From positions 1 through 60,485 of the forward strand of contig CAJODK010000017.1 of assembly GCA_905233245.1 (NCBI GenBank): 60,485 nucleotides of DNA, in the 5' to 3' direction. How positions within the stretch are numbered: the first letter of the stretch is position 1; each line of letters starts with the position of its first letter. A program made the translations under genes and the position numbers. Positions 8,827 through 18,932 of the stretch are shown here, in pieces. A model generated the notes under the pieces. That model did no database searches and was not told the origin of the DNA. It saw nothing but the letters and a program-made list of their open reading frames with translations. This DNA is from an uncultured Prevotella sp. (GTDB lineage: Bacteria > Bacteroidota > Bacteroidia > Bacteroidales > Bacteroidaceae).

Positions 8827-9526
8827 TATAACAACGCTACTGAAGGCTGGCGCTTTTTATAACGGGAACGTAAACGGGAACGCGAACTACAAACTTGAGC
8901 CCATGTCACAGCACAAGTGGCGCAAACTATACAAGGCTGCAGAGGCCCTCAACGTACTTGGTTATGTGGCTATGGGAGCACAGAAGTTGCTGCCTAACAG
9001 TAACGAACTCGTACCCTTTCAGCGCGAATTTCCTCTGACGGAAGCCTCTCTCTTCAACCACTGGTCAGACAAGCATCTCCTGGAGGTCAGAGAGGAGGAG
9101 ATGAATGCCCCCGACACCTCCGAGGATACTCTCACACTGCTCGATACCATAGTGGCAAATGCCCATTATATCATCACCACCGATGTCAATATAGAGGGAA
9201 TCATCTCTCTCGGTCGCATGGTGAGGCAGAACAAGGACAAGATAGACACTACGAAACTGGCATCATGGCTCTCGCACATCGGACTGGTGCAGATAGCCAA
9301 TCTGGAGGCTAATATGCTCACCCTTTGCTGGGACTTCGCCCCTGAGGAGATACCTTTCTATAAGAAGGAGTACCGCAAAGCCAAGACGCTACACGATAAC
9401 GTCATCAGGAAGGCATTGGATACGCACTCTTTCAGCACCGCTACGCGCATTAACGTAGCACTTACCGAGACGGTATCGTACAACTTTATGAACGCCATCT
9501 CGAAGATTACCGATATTGAGGAATAA
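8804..9526 (+). CDS. unknown protein downstream of kdsB
   Basis: A 240-residue soluble protein of unclear function. The first 70 residues (ITTLLKAGAFYNG... KWRKLYKAAEALNVLGYVAMG) faintly recall the N-terminus of Bacteroidetes nucleotidyltransferase family 5 proteins, but I see no nucleotidyltransferase active-site motif, so no function is assigned. Residues near 24-30 (NGNVNGNAN) come from a repeated AACGGGAACG tract. The start overlaps kdsB by 23 nt, implying coupled translation; an alternative ATG is at 8903. Confidence 0.75.
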   Translation: MHSSIINNITTLLKAGAFYNGNVNGNANYKLEPMSQHKWRKLYKAAEALNVLGYVAMGAQKLLPNSNELVPFQREFPLTEASLFNHWSDKHLLEVREEEMNAPDTSEDTLTLLDTIVANAHYIITTDVNIEGIISLGRMVRQNKDKIDTTKLASWLSHIGLVQIANLEANMLTLCWDFAPEEIPFYKKEYRKAKTLHDNVIRKALDTHSFSTATRINVALTETVSYNFMNAISKITDIEE

Positions 9527-9539
9527 AATATAGAAGCAA

Positions 9540-12077
9540 CTACTTCAGAGCCGATACTATGACTGCCGCCATGGTCGCTAGTGTAGAACCTACGCTGACC
9601 CACATCGTGGTATTCTGTGCAGGAGATACGATAGACTTTTTGCGTGGTATGACTATCTCGCAACCAGGTTCCACCTTGGCGCCATCATTTACCTTGCCCA
9701 CCATGCCGTTTTGATATATAATGTATGCGCGACTCTTCTTACCGAAATTGCCTACACCACCAGCCTGAGATATATAGTAGTCTGCCTTGCGGTGCTTCTT
9801 CTCAAAGGCTACGGTATTAGGATACATCACCTCACCATTTATCTTCACCGTACCATCATACTGAGGAACGGTAATCTTGTCGCCCTCACGCAGGATGATA
9901 TCGTCATCACAACCTGGTTCCTTGAGAGCCTTGTCGAGTTCGATACCCACATAGTAGGTCTCTGCTACGTCAAGACGCTTAGCCATCTCCAGAGAGTCGA
10001 GCTTCGCCTCGTTAGGGTTCTGCTGATTTATCATCATCTTTACCAGTTGTTTAGCGCGTTCCTTCTCCTCATCAGTCATCTTGCGCTCCACCTTGGCACC
10101 GCGGGCATAGGCATCAGCAGTCAGTCCGCCTGCCATCTTGACAACATCGCTCAGTCGGGTGACTTTATTCTGCAGGGTGTAGTAACCACGGAACATCACC
10201 TCACCGTCTATCTCCACATTAGCCTGCTCTGAGTAGCCCGGACTCTTGCGTACATATACTTCGTCGAATGGCTGGAGTTTGAAACCCGACTGACCATCCA
10301 CGACAAAACCATCCACAAGCGACATCTCAAAAGTCTGAGCACGCACCATGCCCGTCTCCGTTGCCTTAGGGTCTATTATACGACGGCTTACGTTTACCTT
10401 CACGGTAGAAGCTGTCTCCTTCAGACCACCAGCCTGCAGGATGAAGTCCTCTACCGTCATGCCGTCAGCATACTGGTAGGTGCCAGGGTAATACACCTCG
10501 CCAAAAATCTTCAGTTTGCGTTCGTCAGTGAGTTCCTTGCGAGAAGGGATGAAGAGCACATCCTCATTGCACAGTGGCACATCAGCCACAGTACCATCCA
10601 GAATGCCCTGCACGTCAATTGCCATAACCTCCAGTGTACGGTCAGGCTTCATACGATGCATCACAGCATGCTGAGTGAAAGCATCCTCACGCAGGCCATC
10701 AGCAGCCTCGAGCAGTCCCTTTACCGTAGTGACATCGCCGCCAAACTGGTACTTGCCAGGACGGAAGGCTGCACCCTTGAGTTCTACCGTATTAGAATAG
10801 CGTGGCAGGATAGAGTCAACACTTACTGAGTCCTCATCGCTAACACGGAAGGAAGCCATATCAAACTCCGTCACGTTGTACACGCCATACTCCTTGCCAT
10901 TCTTGCGCAACAGGCGCACGCTCTTTGTGTAGGCATCACCCGTGAAACCACCTGCGTACTTGATAAGGGTCTGCACATTCTCTGACTTCTTCATCTCGTA
11001 GTACATCGGACGCTTTACCTTACCTGTGATATTCACGAGACAGTCGTATGGACCTACTACGATGACGTCATTGTCAGCCAAGCGAACATTGCCCGTCAGT
11101 TTGCCATTGAGAATGTAATCATAAATATCTACATTGCTTACCAGACGACCAGCACGATATACCTTGATATTACGCAGAGTACCTATCTCGCTAGTACCGC
11201 CCGCCATATATAGAGCGTGGAACACACTGGCGAAAGCCGACAGCGTGTATGTACCTGGCGCCTTCACCTCACCCATTACATTTACCATAATGGTGCGAGT
11301 CTGTCCCACGGTAAGTTTGATATTCGAAGAAGAATAACGCGCTCCAAGCGTAGAACGCAGACGGGCATTAGCCTGATTAACGGTCAGTCCGCTCACCTGC
11401 ACTGGGCCAAAGCCCTCAATATTCAGGAAACCGTCAGGGCTGACCGTGGACTGCACACTCTTCTGCGAAGCACCATAGATATCAACAAAAACGGCATCAC
11501 CAGGACCGAGCACGTAGTTCTGAGGAGTAGCAATGTTCATGTTGGGCTCAAAAGAAAGATTCTTCTTATTGAAGATATCACGGCCGAATACCTTCTTCTG
11601 ACCCTTCTGCGTGACATCATTCTCTCCTGTTTCGTCACTCGTCAGGCCGTTGAGTTCCTTGAGCATAGCATCCTCTTCCTGCATCCTGCTCTCATTTATC
11701 TCCTCTTCGGTCATATCTTCCTTGCCCGTCATACGTGACTTGACAGAAGTGTAGGAGTAATCCTTACCCATAGTCTCGTTCTTAGAGTATGTCTCACCAT
11801 TAGCCACACGACTGCGATTCTGAGTGTCCTTCATCTCGTTATCTACGGCACCCAACGAACTGCTCTTCGCGCTAGCATACTGCCTGCGCAACTTCTGAAG
11901 TTTAGTCACACTGACGCCTTTCTGCATCAGTTTGGTGACTATCTGCGCCTGCGAAGTACCCTTCTTCTGCTCCTTCTGGATGAAGGAAATAATCTGGGAA
12001 TCAGTCATGGACTGTGCCACCATCTCCGTAGCGGCACACATAGTAAACACGAGTAATATGAGTAGTATCTTTTTCAT
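9540..12077 (-). CDS. polysaccharide export protein with multiple SLBB domains
   Basis: Wza-like outer-membrane/periplasmic exporter for capsule or exopolysaccharide. Signal peptide (ILLILLVFTMCAATEMVAQ), a helical region with acidic and polar linkers (about 30-165), a polysaccharide export domain (NYVLGPGDAVFVDIYG), then five or more SLBB-type units (VNVMGEVKAPGTYTLS, LKIFGEVYYPGTYQYA, VEIDGEVMFRGYYTLQ, VKINGEVMYPNTVAFE) and a C-terminal membrane helix (WVSVGSTLATMAAVIVSAL). It is unusually large and stands alone: no Wzc-type kinase or glycosyltransferase is next to it. Start taken at MKKILL; an ATG two codons upstream (12083) also exists. Confidence 0.9.
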   Translation of the reverse strand: MKKILLILLVFTMCAATEMVAQSMTDSQIISFIQKEQKKGTSQAQIVTKLMQKGVSVTKLQKLRRQYASAKSSSLGAVDNEMKDTQNRSRVANGETYSKNETMGKDYSYTSVKSRMTGKEDMTEEEINESRMQEEDAMLKELNGLTSDETGENDVTQKGQKKVFGRDIFNKKNLSFEPNMNIATPQNYVLGPGDAVFVDIYGASQKSVQSTVSPDGFLNIEGFGPVQVSGLTVNQANARLRSTLGARYSSSNIKLTVGQTRTIMVNVMGEVKAPGTYTLSAFASVFHALYMAGGTSEIGTLRNIKVYRAGRLVSNVDIYDYILNGKLTGNVRLADNDVIVVGPYDCLVNITGKVKRPMYYEMKKSENVQTLIKYAGGFTGDAYTKSVRLLRKNGKEYGVYNVTEFDMASFRVSDEDSVSVDSILPRYSNTVELKGAAFRPGKYQFGGDVTTVKGLLEAADGLREDAFTQHAVMHRMKPDRTLEVMAIDVQGILDGTVADVPLCNEDVLFIPSRKELTDERKLKIFGEVYYPGTYQYADGMTVEDFILQAGGLKETASTVKVNVSRRIIDPKATETGMVRAQTFEMSLVDGFVVDGQSGFKLQPFDEVYVRKSPGYSEQANVEIDGEVMFRGYYTLQNKVTRLSDVVKMAGGLTADAYARGAKVERKMTDEEKERAKQLVKMMINQQNPNEAKLDSLEMAKRLDVAETYYVGIELDKALKEPGCDDDIILREGDKITVPQYDGTVKINGEVMYPNTVAFEKKHRKADYYISQAGGVGNFGKKSRAYIIYQNGMVGKVNDGAKVEPGCEIVIPRKKSIVSPAQNTTMWVSVGSTLATMAAVIVSALK

Positions 12078-12141
12078 ACACATTATTATATTTATTACAA
12101 AGATAACGTGACGAGAGCCGTTTTTATTGCATAAACTTTTG

Positions 12142-12149
12142 CAAAGGTA
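12142..12149 (-). promoter_or_regulatory. promoter of the SLBB export gene
   Basis: TACCTTTG (minus) with TTTG at 12173-12170, spacing 20 bp. It is interleaved with the lolD promoter on the other strand: each -33 box touches or overlaps the opposite -7 box. Leader about 55 nt. Confidence 0.8.
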
Positions 12150-12161
12150 ATAATATTTTCG

Positions 12162-12169
12162 TAACTTTG
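12162..12169 (+). promoter_or_regulatory. promoter of lolD
   Basis: TAACTTTG with TTTG at 12138-12141, spacing 20 bp. The ATG is 9 nt downstream, so the leader would be only a few nucleotides. It overlaps the divergent SLBB promoter. Confidence 0.8.
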
Positions 12170-12178
12170 CAAATTGAA

Positions 12179-12844
12179 ATGATAGATATTAGCAATATAA
12201 CAAAAAGTTTTGGCAACCTACAGGTACTCAAAGGCATCGACCTGCACATAGACAAAGGTGAGGTGGTGAGCATCGTGGGACCAAGCGGAGCAGGCAAAAC
12301 CACCCTGCTGCAGATAATGGGTACGCTGGACAAAGCAGACACTGGCAAAGTAATGATTAATGGTGTGGATGTCAGCAAGTTGTCATCCAACAAGTTGGCC
12401 GACTTCCGCAATCAGAACATTGGTTTCATCTTCCAGTTTCACCAGCTGCTGCCTGAGTTTACGGCAGAAGAGAATATCATCATTCCTGCCCTGATAGCAG
12501 GCACAAAAAAGAGCGAGGCGAAGGCAAAAGCCAAGGAACTGCTCGCCTTCCTCAATCTTAGCGACAGAGCTCATCATAAACCCGCCGAACTCTCTGGTGG
12601 CGAGAAGCAACGCATCGCAGTGGTCAGAGCGCTAATTAACAACCCCGTAGTAGTATTTGCAGACGAACCATCCGGTTCGCTTGATACAAAGAACAAACAA
12701 GAGTTGCACAAACTCTTCTTCGACCTGAGAGACAAGTACGGACAGACATTCGTAATCGTCACTCATGACGAGGAGTTGTCCAAGATAACAGACAGAACAA
12801 TACACATAGTCGATGGAACAATTGAGATTGGGACAGAAGAATAA
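12179..12844 (+). CDS. lolD: ABC transporter ATP-binding protein, LolD/MacB type
   Basis: ATPase of an ABC system of the LolCDE or MacB class (lipoprotein release or efflux). The 221-residue product has Walker A (GPSGAGKTT), Q-loop ([11 protein letters not shown], typical of LolD), signature LSGGEKQR, Walker B ([13 protein letters not shown]) and H-loop (VTHDE). No permease gene is adjacent, so the partner must be elsewhere. I use the ATG at 12179, since a TTG reading upstream would start within the promoter. The CvfB-like gene begins inside its last 32 bases. Confidence 0.9.
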   Translation: MIDISNITKSFGNLQVLKGIDLHIDKGEVVSIVGPSGAGKTTLLQIMGTLDKADTGKVMINGVDVSKLSSNKLADFRNQNIGFIFQFHQLLPEFTAEENIIIPALIAGTKKSEAKAKAKELLAFLNLSDRAHHKPAELSGGEKQRIAVVRALINNPVVVFADEPSGSLDTKNKQELHKLFFDLRDKYGQTFVIVTHDEELSKITDRTIHIVDGTIEIGTEE

Positions 12845-13652
12845 GTTGAAGGCCGCTTGGAAAGTGGATTTCGGCATGTATCTCGAGGGCGGAGGTTACG
12901 ACGGCAAGATTCTGCTACCTGAACGCTATGTGCCTGAAGACCTTGCAGTTGGTGACGAGATAGAAGTATTCCTCTACCTCGACAATGAAGAGCGACTCGT
13001 GGCCACCACACTGGAGCCCAAGGCCATGGTGGGAGACTTTGCCTACCTAAGAGTGGCGTGGGTGAACGAATACGGCGCATTCCTAGACTGGGGGCTGATG
13101 AAAGACCTCTTCTGTCCTTTCCGCGAACAGAAAAAACGAATGCTGCAAGACCATTCATATATAGTACACGTACACATAGACGAGGATAGCTACCGCATAA
13201 TGGCATCAGCCAAGGTGGAACGATATCTCCTACCCCTGCCCGAGGACTACCAAGAATGGCAAGAGGTGGAACTACTGGTATGGCAAAAGACCGATCTGGG
13301 ATTTAAGGTTATAATAGACAACGCCTACGCTGGTCTGCTCTACGACTCACAGGTATTCCGCCCCCTGCATACGGGCGACAAGGTAAAGGGCTACATCTCT
13401 CACATTCGTCCAGATGGCAAGGTGGACTGCGCCCTGCAGAAGATTGGCCGACAGCACACCGAGGACTTCTCTGCCCGACTGCTGAGATACCTGGAAACAC
13501 AGGGCGGACGATGCCGATTAGGCGACAAAAGTGACGCAGAAGAAATAAAAGAACAGTTTGGCGTCAGCAAACGAACCTACAAACAAGCTATTGGTGATTT
13601 GTACAAAAAGAAATTGATAGACATAACCGAAAACGGTATCATACTGCTTTGA
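12813..13652 (+). CDS. S1-like RNA-binding protein, CvfB family
   Basis: A 279-residue protein with tandem S1-like domains followed by a winged helix, as in CvfB/YitL. Visible pieces: [20 protein letters not shown] (S1 core), [16 protein letters not shown] (second S1), and the C-terminal [24 protein letters not shown] winged-helix region. CvfB proteins bind RNA; the precise role here is unknown. The start overlaps lolD by 32 nt, and it probably shares the lolD transcript. Confidence 0.88.
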   Translation: MEQLRLGQKNKLKAAWKVDFGMYLEGGGYDGKILLPERYVPEDLAVGDEIEVFLYLDNEERLVATTLEPKAMVGDFAYLRVAWVNEYGAFLDWGLMKDLFCPFREQKKRMLQDHSYIVHVHIDEDSYRIMASAKVERYLLPLPEDYQEWQEVELLVWQKTDLGFKVIIDNAYAGLLYDSQVFRPLHTGDKVKGYISHIRPDGKVDCALQKIGRQHTEDFSARLLRYLETQGGRCRLGDKSDAEEIKEQFGVSKRTYKQAIGDLYKKKLIDITENGIILL

Positions 13653-13692
13653 TATGACTATATAATTATTAAAAAACCTTAAAACACTCCCG

Positions 13693-13727
13693 TCTTTCAA
13701 CTTTCATCTTTCATCTTTCAACTTTTC
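13693..13727 (+). repeat. 7-bp tandem repeat upstream of the rpmB promoter
   Basis: Consecutive CTTTCAA/CTTTCAT heptamers run up to the rpmB promoter. The same heptamers in the same order of position precede the minus-strand promoter at 32043-32050. Confidence 0.75.
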
Positions 13728-13731
13728 TTTG

Positions 13732-13739
13732 TACCTTTG
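13732..13739 (+). promoter_or_regulatory. promoter of rpmB-rpmG-DUF4295
   Basis: TACCTTTG followed by CAC; the leader to rpmB is about 50 nt. The -33 region is provided by the CTTTCAA-type heptamer run rather than a canonical TTTG. Confidence 0.75.
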
Positions 13740-13793
13740 CACACCGTTTGGAATAAGTATCAATTAACGATCTCAAAAAAGTAAAAGATAGCA

Positions 13794-14057
13794 ATGTCTA
13801 AAATTTGTCAAATCACCGGCAAGAAGGCAATGATCGGCAACAACGTATCACACTCTAAGCACCGCACAAAGCGCAGCTTCGATGTGAACCTCTTCTCTAA
13901 GAAGTTTTTCTACGTAGAGGAGGACTGCTGGATTAGCCTCAAGATTTCTGCTGCAGGCCTGCGTATGATCAACAAGGTTGGTCTCGATGCAGCCCTCAAG
14001 CAAGCTGTAGCAAAAGGCTACGTAGATTGGAAGGATATTAAAGTAATAGGAGAATAA
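13794..14057 (+). CDS. rpmB: 50S ribosomal protein bL28
   Basis: Large-subunit protein. The 87-residue sequence begins [20 protein letters not shown], includes the conserved SHSKHRTKR and [10 protein letters not shown] blocks, and ends like Bacteroidetes L28 ([14 protein letters not shown]). First of three small ribosomal genes read together with rpmG and DUF4295 (gaps 5 and 24 nt). Confidence 0.97.
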   Translation: MSKICQITGKKAMIGNNVSHSKHRTKRSFDVNLFSKKFFYVEEDCWISLKISAAGLRMINKVGLDAALKQAVAKGYVDWKDIKVIGE

Positions 14058-14062
14058 GCACC

Positions 14063-14251
14063 ATGGCAAAGAAAGCAAAAGGTAATCGTGTACAGGTAAT
14101 TCTTGAGTGCACAGAGATTAAGAACAGCGGTTTGCCAGGTACAAGCCGTTACGTTACTACAAAGAATCGTAAGAATACTCCAGAGCGTCTTGAGTTGATG
14201 AAGTACAACCCAATCCTCAAGAAGATGACTCTTCACAAGGAGATTAAGTAA
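14063..14251 (+). CDS. rpmG: 50S ribosomal protein bL33
   Basis: Large-subunit protein, 62 residues, with [24 protein letters not shown] and [10 protein letters not shown] typical of L33. The form here lacks the CxxC pair seen in zinc-binding L33 proteins, so it is the zinc-independent type. Confidence 0.97.
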   Translation: MAKKAKGNRVQVILECTEIKNSGLPGTSRYVTTKNRKNTPERLELMKYNPILKKMTLHKEIK

Positions 14252-14275
14252 TAACTTTTTTAACAACAAAAGACT

Positions 14276-14434
14276 ATGGCTAAGAAAGCGGTCGCTACCC
14301 TCCACGAAGGTTCATCGGATGGTCGCGCTTATACAAAGGTTATAAAGATGGTAAAGAGCCAGAAGACAGGCGCATACATCTTTGACGAGCGCATGGTTCG
14401 TAACGAAGAAGTTGACGCATTCTTCAAGGGCTAA
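14276..14434 (+). CDS. DUF4295 protein, probable ribosomal protein bL38
   Basis: A 52-residue basic protein starting MAKKAVATLHEGSSDGRAYT and ending FDERMVRNEEVDAFFKG. This is the DUF4295 family that follows rpmB-rpmG in Bacteroidota. From memory, the structure of a Flavobacterium ribosome described a new large-subunit protein bL38 that I believe is this family; I am fairly but not fully sure of that match. In many Bacteroidetes ftsY follows; here a terminator does. Confidence 0.88.
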   Translation: MAKKAVATLHEGSSDGRAYTKVIKMVKSQKTGAYIFDERMVRNEEVDAFFKG

Positions 14435-14461
14435 ATGCTTCTCAAAGAATAGTAATCCCAT

Positions 14462-14511
14462 AAGAGGTTGCATCCGTTTGAAATAGACGAATGCAATCTC
14501 TTTCCGTTTTT
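14462..14511 (+). terminator. terminator after the ribosomal protein genes
   Basis: Arms AAGAGGTTGCAT (14462-14473) and ATGCAATCTCTT (14491-14502) pair with a G-U, followed by CCGTTTTT. Confidence 0.8.
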
Positions 14512-14534
14512 AAGGGTTTTAGAGTTTTAGAGCT

Positions 14535-15257
14535 ATGGATAAGTTCAAAGTAATAATCGTAGAAGACGTGCCACTGGAACTAAAGGGTACGGAAGGACTG
14601 CTCAAAAGCGAAGTGCCTGAGGCTGAAATCATCGGTACAGCACAGAATGAGAGCGAGTATCTCAAACTGATGCGTACCGCAGAACCCGACCTCGTGCTAC
14701 TTGATCTCGGACTGCAGGGCAATACCACCATCGGAGTGGAATTATGTCGCAATACTAAGGCTGAGCACAAGAACGTAAAGGTACTCGTCTTCACAGGCGA
14801 AATACTCAACGAAAAACTTTGGATTGACGTACTAGATGCGGGGGCAGACGGCATAATACTCAAGACGGGTGAAATGCTCACACGCACTGACGTGATTAAC
14901 GTGATGTCTGGCAAGAAATATGTATTCAACCAGCCCATCATGGAGGTTATCGTCAACAATTTCCGCAAAGGCATCACGAAGGAAATACTCAAGCAGGATG
15001 CCAGCATAGGATATGATATCGATGAGTATGATGAACGTTTCCTACGCCACCTCGCCCTTGGCTACACAAAGGAGCAGATTACGGGACTGCGTGGCATGCC
15101 CTTTGGTGTGAAAAGCCTAGAGAAAAGACAGGTTGACCTCGTACAGAAACTCTTCCCTAACGGGCATAAGCAGAGCGTCAATGCACTAAGACTGGTGACA
15201 CGAGCATTCCAACTGCATATTCTCGACCCTGAAACACTTGAACCAGACGAAGAGTAA
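14535..15257 (+). CDS. orphan response regulator
   Basis: Residues 1-125 form a receiver domain: acidic pair in IIVEDVP, phospho-acceptor Asp in [11 protein letters not shown], conserved Thr in VLVFTGE and Lys in GIILKTGE. The remaining 110 residues are helical; [19 protein letters not shown] followed by [22 protein letters not shown] resembles a degenerate LuxR-type helix-turn-helix. No histidine kinase is adjacent. It lies between the rpmB cluster terminator and the ilv operon promoter, so it is probably its own transcript. Targets unknown. Confidence 0.82.
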   Translation: MDKFKVIIVEDVPLELKGTEGLLKSEVPEAEIIGTAQNESEYLKLMRTAEPDLVLLDLGLQGNTTIGVELCRNTKAEHKNVKVLVFTGEILNEKLWIDVLDAGADGIILKTGEMLTRTDVINVMSGKKYVFNQPIMEVIVNNFRKGITKEILKQDASIGYDIDEYDERFLRHLALGYTKEQITGLRGMPFGVKSLEKRQVDLVQKLFPNGHKQSVNALRLVTRAFQLHILDPETLEPDEE

Positions 15258-15329
15258 GGCAAAATCAAGATTTTCACTACAAAACGTGAGAAAATCTTTT
15301 TTTTTCTTGCTTATTTGTCATATTTTTTC

Positions 15330-15337
15330 TATCTTTG
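15330..15337 (+). promoter_or_regulatory. promoter of the ilv operon
   Basis: TATCTTTG with CTTG at 15306-15309 (20-bp spacing); leader about 35 nt. No long attenuator leader is visible ahead of ilvD. Confidence 0.75.
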
Positions 15338-15378
15338 CAGGAATATTCAGATATAACAACAAAAAACGACAAAACATT

Positions 15379-17181
15379 ATGAAAAATAAACTCCGCAGCA
15401 GTGTCTGCACAGAGGGACGCCGTATGGCTGGCGCAAGAGCGCTATGGGTAGCTAATGGCATGAAGCACGAACAGTTTGGCAAGCCAATTATTGCCATCGT
15501 GAATTCCTTCACCCAGTTTGTGCCTGGACATACTCACCTGCACGAGATAGGTCAGATAGTAAAGAAAGAAATCGAGGCCAGCGGTTGCTATGCTGCTGAG
15601 TTCAATACCATAGCCATCGACGATGGCATCGCTATGGGCCACGACGGCATGCTCTACTCTCTGCCTTCACGCGACGTCATCGCTGACTCTGTGGAGTATA
15701 TGGTCAACGCCCACAAGGCTGATGCAATGATTTGCATCTCCAACTGCGATAAGGTGACCCCAGGTATGCTGATGGCAGCCATGCGCCTCAACATCCCCAC
15801 CGTATTTGTTTCTGGTGGTCCTATGGAGGCAGGTCAGTACAAGGGCGAGAACGCAGACCTTATCACTGCCATGATTAAGGGTGGTGACCCTACTGTTTCT
15901 GACGAGGAACTCGAAGAGGTAGAGAAGTGTGCCTGTCCTGGTTGCGGCGCATGCTCCGGCATGTTCACTGCCAACTCTATGAACTCGCTTACTGAGGCTA
16001 TAGGTCTTTCTCTTCCTGGCAACGGTTCTATCCTCGCCACCCACAAAAACCGCATCCAGCTTTTCAAGGATGCTGCCAAGCTCATCGTTAAGAATGCCTT
16101 CGCTTATTACGAGGATGGCGACGATTCTGTGTTGCCTCGCTCTATCGCTACGCGCCAGGCATTCCTCAACGCTATGACTCTCGATATTGCTATGGGTGCC
16201 TCTACCAATACCGTGCTCCACCTGCTCGCAGTTGCTCAGGAAGCAGAGGTAGATTTCACCATGAGGGATATCGATGCCCTCTCTCGCAAGGTGCCTTTCC
16301 TCTGCAAACTGGCTCCTAACTGGCAGAAATACTCTATTCAGGAGGAGAACCGTGCTGGTGGTATTCTCGGCATACTTGGTGAATTGGCAAAGGGCGATTT
16401 GCTTGACCTTTCCTGCAAGCGTGTCAATGGCGCCACGCTGGGTGAGGATATCAAGAAGTATTCTATCACTGGCGACACTATCGACCCAGAGGCATCACGC
16501 ATATATCACTCTGCTCCGGGGCGCAAGTTCTCCAATGTTATGGGTTCGCAGGACGCCCAGTGGGAAAGCCTTGACACAGATCGCGAAAACGGTTGTATCC
16601 GCGATATTGAGCATGCTTACACCAAAGATGGCGGTATGGCAGTTCTCTTCGGCAACATAGCCAAGGATGGCTGCGTAGTAAAGACTGCTGGTGTAGCTCC
16701 AGAACTGTGGCACTTCGAAGGTCCTGCTGTAGTATTCGACTCTCAGGAGGATGCCTGCGAAGGAATACTTGGAGGCAAGGTAAAGAAGGGAGACTGCGTG
16801 GTGATTACCCACGAAGGTCCTAAGGGTGGTCCTGGCATGCAAGAGATGCTCTACCCTACCTCATACATCAAGTCTATGCACATGGGTAAGGAATGTGCCC
16901 TGATTACTGACGGACGCTTCTCTGGTGGTACATCAGGTCTGTCTATCGGCCACATCTCCCCAGAAGCTGCCAGCGGTGGTGCTATCGGCAAGATAAAGGA
17001 CGGTGATATCATCGTCATTGATATCCCTTCACGCTCTATCAACGTAAAACTCTCTGACGAGGAACTCGCAGCTCGTCCTATGCAACCACTGAAGCGCAAT
17101 CGCGTGGTCAGCAAGGCTCTGCGTGCATATGCTCAGTCGGTATCATCTGCTGACAAGGGGGGCGTGAGAGTTATTGACTAA
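15379..17181 (+). CDS. ilvD: dihydroxy-acid dehydratase
   Basis: Third common step of valine and isoleucine synthesis: dehydrates dihydroxy acids to keto acids with an iron-sulfur cluster. The 600-residue sequence has the cysteines in [11 protein letters not shown] and [17 protein letters not shown], plus [23 protein letters not shown] near the end. I start at MKNKLRSS because longer readings cross the promoter. First gene of ilvD-ilvB-ilvN-thioesterase-ilvC; an 8-bp repeat spacer separates it from ilvB. Confidence 0.97.
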   Translation: MKNKLRSSVCTEGRRMAGARALWVANGMKHEQFGKPIIAIVNSFTQFVPGHTHLHEIGQIVKKEIEASGCYAAEFNTIAIDDGIAMGHDGMLYSLPSRDVIADSVEYMVNAHKADAMICISNCDKVTPGMLMAAMRLNIPTVFVSGGPMEAGQYKGENADLITAMIKGGDPTVSDEELEEVEKCACPGCGACSGMFTANSMNSLTEAIGLSLPGNGSILATHKNRIQLFKDAAKLIVKNAFAYYEDGDDSVLPRSIATRQAFLNAMTLDIAMGASTNTVLHLLAVAQEAEVDFTMRDIDALSRKVPFLCKLAPNWQKYSIQEENRAGGILGILGELAKGDLLDLSCKRVNGATLGEDIKKYSITGDTIDPEASRIYHSAPGRKFSNVMGSQDAQWESLDTDRENGCIRDIEHAYTKDGGMAVLFGNIAKDGCVVKTAGVAPELWHFEGPAVVFDSQEDACEGILGGKVKKGDCVVITHEGPKGGPGMQEMLYPTSYIKSMHMGKECALITDGRFSGGTSGLSIGHISPEAASGGAIGKIKDGDIIVIDIPSRSINVKLSDEELAARPMQPLKRNRVVSKALRAYAQSVSSADKGGVRVID

Positions 17182-17187
17182 AGAACC

Positions 17188-17211
17188 AAACGACTAAACG
17201 ACTAAACAACC
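17188..17211 (+). repeat. three 8-bp tandem units, ilvD-ilvB spacer
   Basis: AAACGACT, AAACGACT, AAACAACC between the ilvD stop and the ilvB start. Same motif, position and sense as in the grpE-dnaJ spacer. Confidence 0.8.
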
Positions 17212-17215
17212 ATAA

Positions 17216-18925
17216 ATGGAAAAGATTACAGGTGGTGAAGCCCTGATGCTTTCGCTGAAGGCTGAAGGAGTAAAAACCATATTCGGTTACCCTGGTGGTG
17301 CCATAATGCCTACCTACGATGCTCTCTACGACTACACTCGTGGTGAGAAGAAGGCTTTTGATCATATTCTGGTACGTCACGAGCAGGCCGCTGCTCATGC
17401 TGCTGAAGGATATGCCCGTGTCAGCGGCAAGGTGGGTGTAACTCTCGTGACCTCTGGCCCTGGTGTCACCAACACCCTCACTGGCGTTGCTGATGCCATG
17501 ATGGACTCTACTCCTATCGTGGTCATTGCTGGTCAGGTGGCTACAAGCGTTCTCGGCAGCGATGCCTTTCAGGAAGTTGACCTCGTGGATGTGGCACAAC
17601 CCATTACCAAATGGGCTTACCAGATACGTTCTGCTAAGGACATAGCATGGGCTGTCTCTCGTGCATTCTTCATTGCGCGTTCTGGACGACCAGGCCCTGT
17701 AGTGCTCGACTTTACCAAGAACGCACAGACCGAACTCATTGATTATGAGCCTGCTAAGATTGACTTCATACGTAGCTACGTACCTTATCCCGAACCAAAA
17801 GAAGAGGATATAAAGGCTGCTGCAGAACTTATCAACAACGCCAAAAAACCAATGGCTCTTGTTGGTCAGGGTGTGGAGTTGGGTAATGCTCAGGAAGAAC
17901 TCAAAGCTTTCCTCGAGAAGGCTGATATTCCTGCTGGCCGCACCCTCATGGGGCTCTCTGCCCTACCCTCCAACCACCCCCTCAATATGGGTATGCTGGG
18001 CATGCATGGTTCTTACTCAGTAAATCTTAAGGAGCAAGAGGCTGATGTACTCATCGCTATCGGCATGCGATTCTCTGATCGTGTGACGGGCAATTTGGAA
18101 CGCTATGCAAAGCAGGCTAAGGTGATACACCTCGACATCGACCCATCAGAAATCGACAAGTGTGTTAAGACCACTGTCTCCATTGTTGCTGACTGCAAAG
18201 TGTCACTCCCTGCACTGACAGCCCTTGTCAAAAAGGCAGACCACTCTGACTGGAAGGATTCTTTCCAACCACTGCGTCAGAAAGAAATAGACAACGTTAT
18301 CACCCCTGCAACGAAGCCTACGGAAGGTCCACTGCTCATGGGCGAGGTGGCACATGCTGTTGCTAAGGCTACCAACTCTGAAGCCGTACTCGTCACTGAT
18401 GTTGGTCAGAACCAACTCATGTCAGCTCGCTACTTCAAATACCACAAGAGTCGCAGTATCGCAACCTCTGGTGGTATGGGCACTATGGGCTACGGCCTGC
18501 CAGCTGCTATGGGCGCCACCTTCGGAGCGCCAGAGCGCACTATATGCTGCTTCATGGGCGATGGTGGCTTGCAGATGGTCATCCAGGAGTTTGGCACTAT
18601 TATGGAGCACCAGATACCTGTCAAGATGATTCTGCTTAACAACAACTATTTGGGCAACGTACGCCAGTGGCAGGATATGTTCTTCCATCACAAGCAGTCG
18701 TTTACCCCAATGACCAATCCCGACTTTGGCAAGATAGCCGATGCTTATGGCATACCATATCGCTGCGTCTCGGAGCGCGAAGATTTAAATGACGCTATTC
18801 AGGAGATGCTCATGACCAAAGGGCCGTTCCTGCTCGAGACGGTTATCAAGCCTGATGCCAACGTTGAGCCTATGACAGCTCCCGGCAAGGCGGTTGACGA
18901 AATGGTACTTAACGTAGAATGCTAA
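17216..18925 (+). CDS. ilvB: acetolactate synthase, large subunit
   Basis: Condenses pyruvate with pyruvate or 2-oxobutyrate using ThDP. 569 residues: N-terminal GYPGGAIMPTYDAL, the ThDP Glu in RHEQAAAHAAEGYAR, GPGVTNTLTG, and the C-terminal GDGGLQMVIQEF...NNNYLGNVRQWQ motif. The FAD-binding middle domain (GMRFSDRVTG) marks it as the biosynthetic enzyme. The small subunit follows 7 nt later. Confidence 0.97.
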   Translation: MEKITGGEALMLSLKAEGVKTIFGYPGGAIMPTYDALYDYTRGEKKAFDHILVRHEQAAAHAAEGYARVSGKVGVTLVTSGPGVTNTLTGVADAMMDSTPIVVIAGQVATSVLGSDAFQEVDLVDVAQPITKWAYQIRSAKDIAWAVSRAFFIARSGRPGPVVLDFTKNAQTELIDYEPAKIDFIRSYVPYPEPKEEDIKAAAELINNAKKPMALVGQGVELGNAQEELKAFLEKADIPAGRTLMGLSALPSNHPLNMGMLGMHGSYSVNLKEQEADVLIAIGMRFSDRVTGNLERYAKQAKVIHLDIDPSEIDKCVKTTVSIVADCKVSLPALTALVKKADHSDWKDSFQPLRQKEIDNVITPATKPTEGPLLMGEVAHAVAKATNSEAVLVTDVGQNQLMSARYFKYHKSRSIATSGGMGTMGYGLPAAMGATFGAPERTICCFMGDGGLQMVIQEFGTIMEHQIPVKMILLNNNYLGNVRQWQDMFFHHKQSFTPMTNPDFGKIADAYGIPYRCVSEREDLNDAIQEMLMTKGPFLLETVIKPDANVEPMTAPGKAVDEMVLNVEC

Positions 18926-18932
18926 AAGAAAG

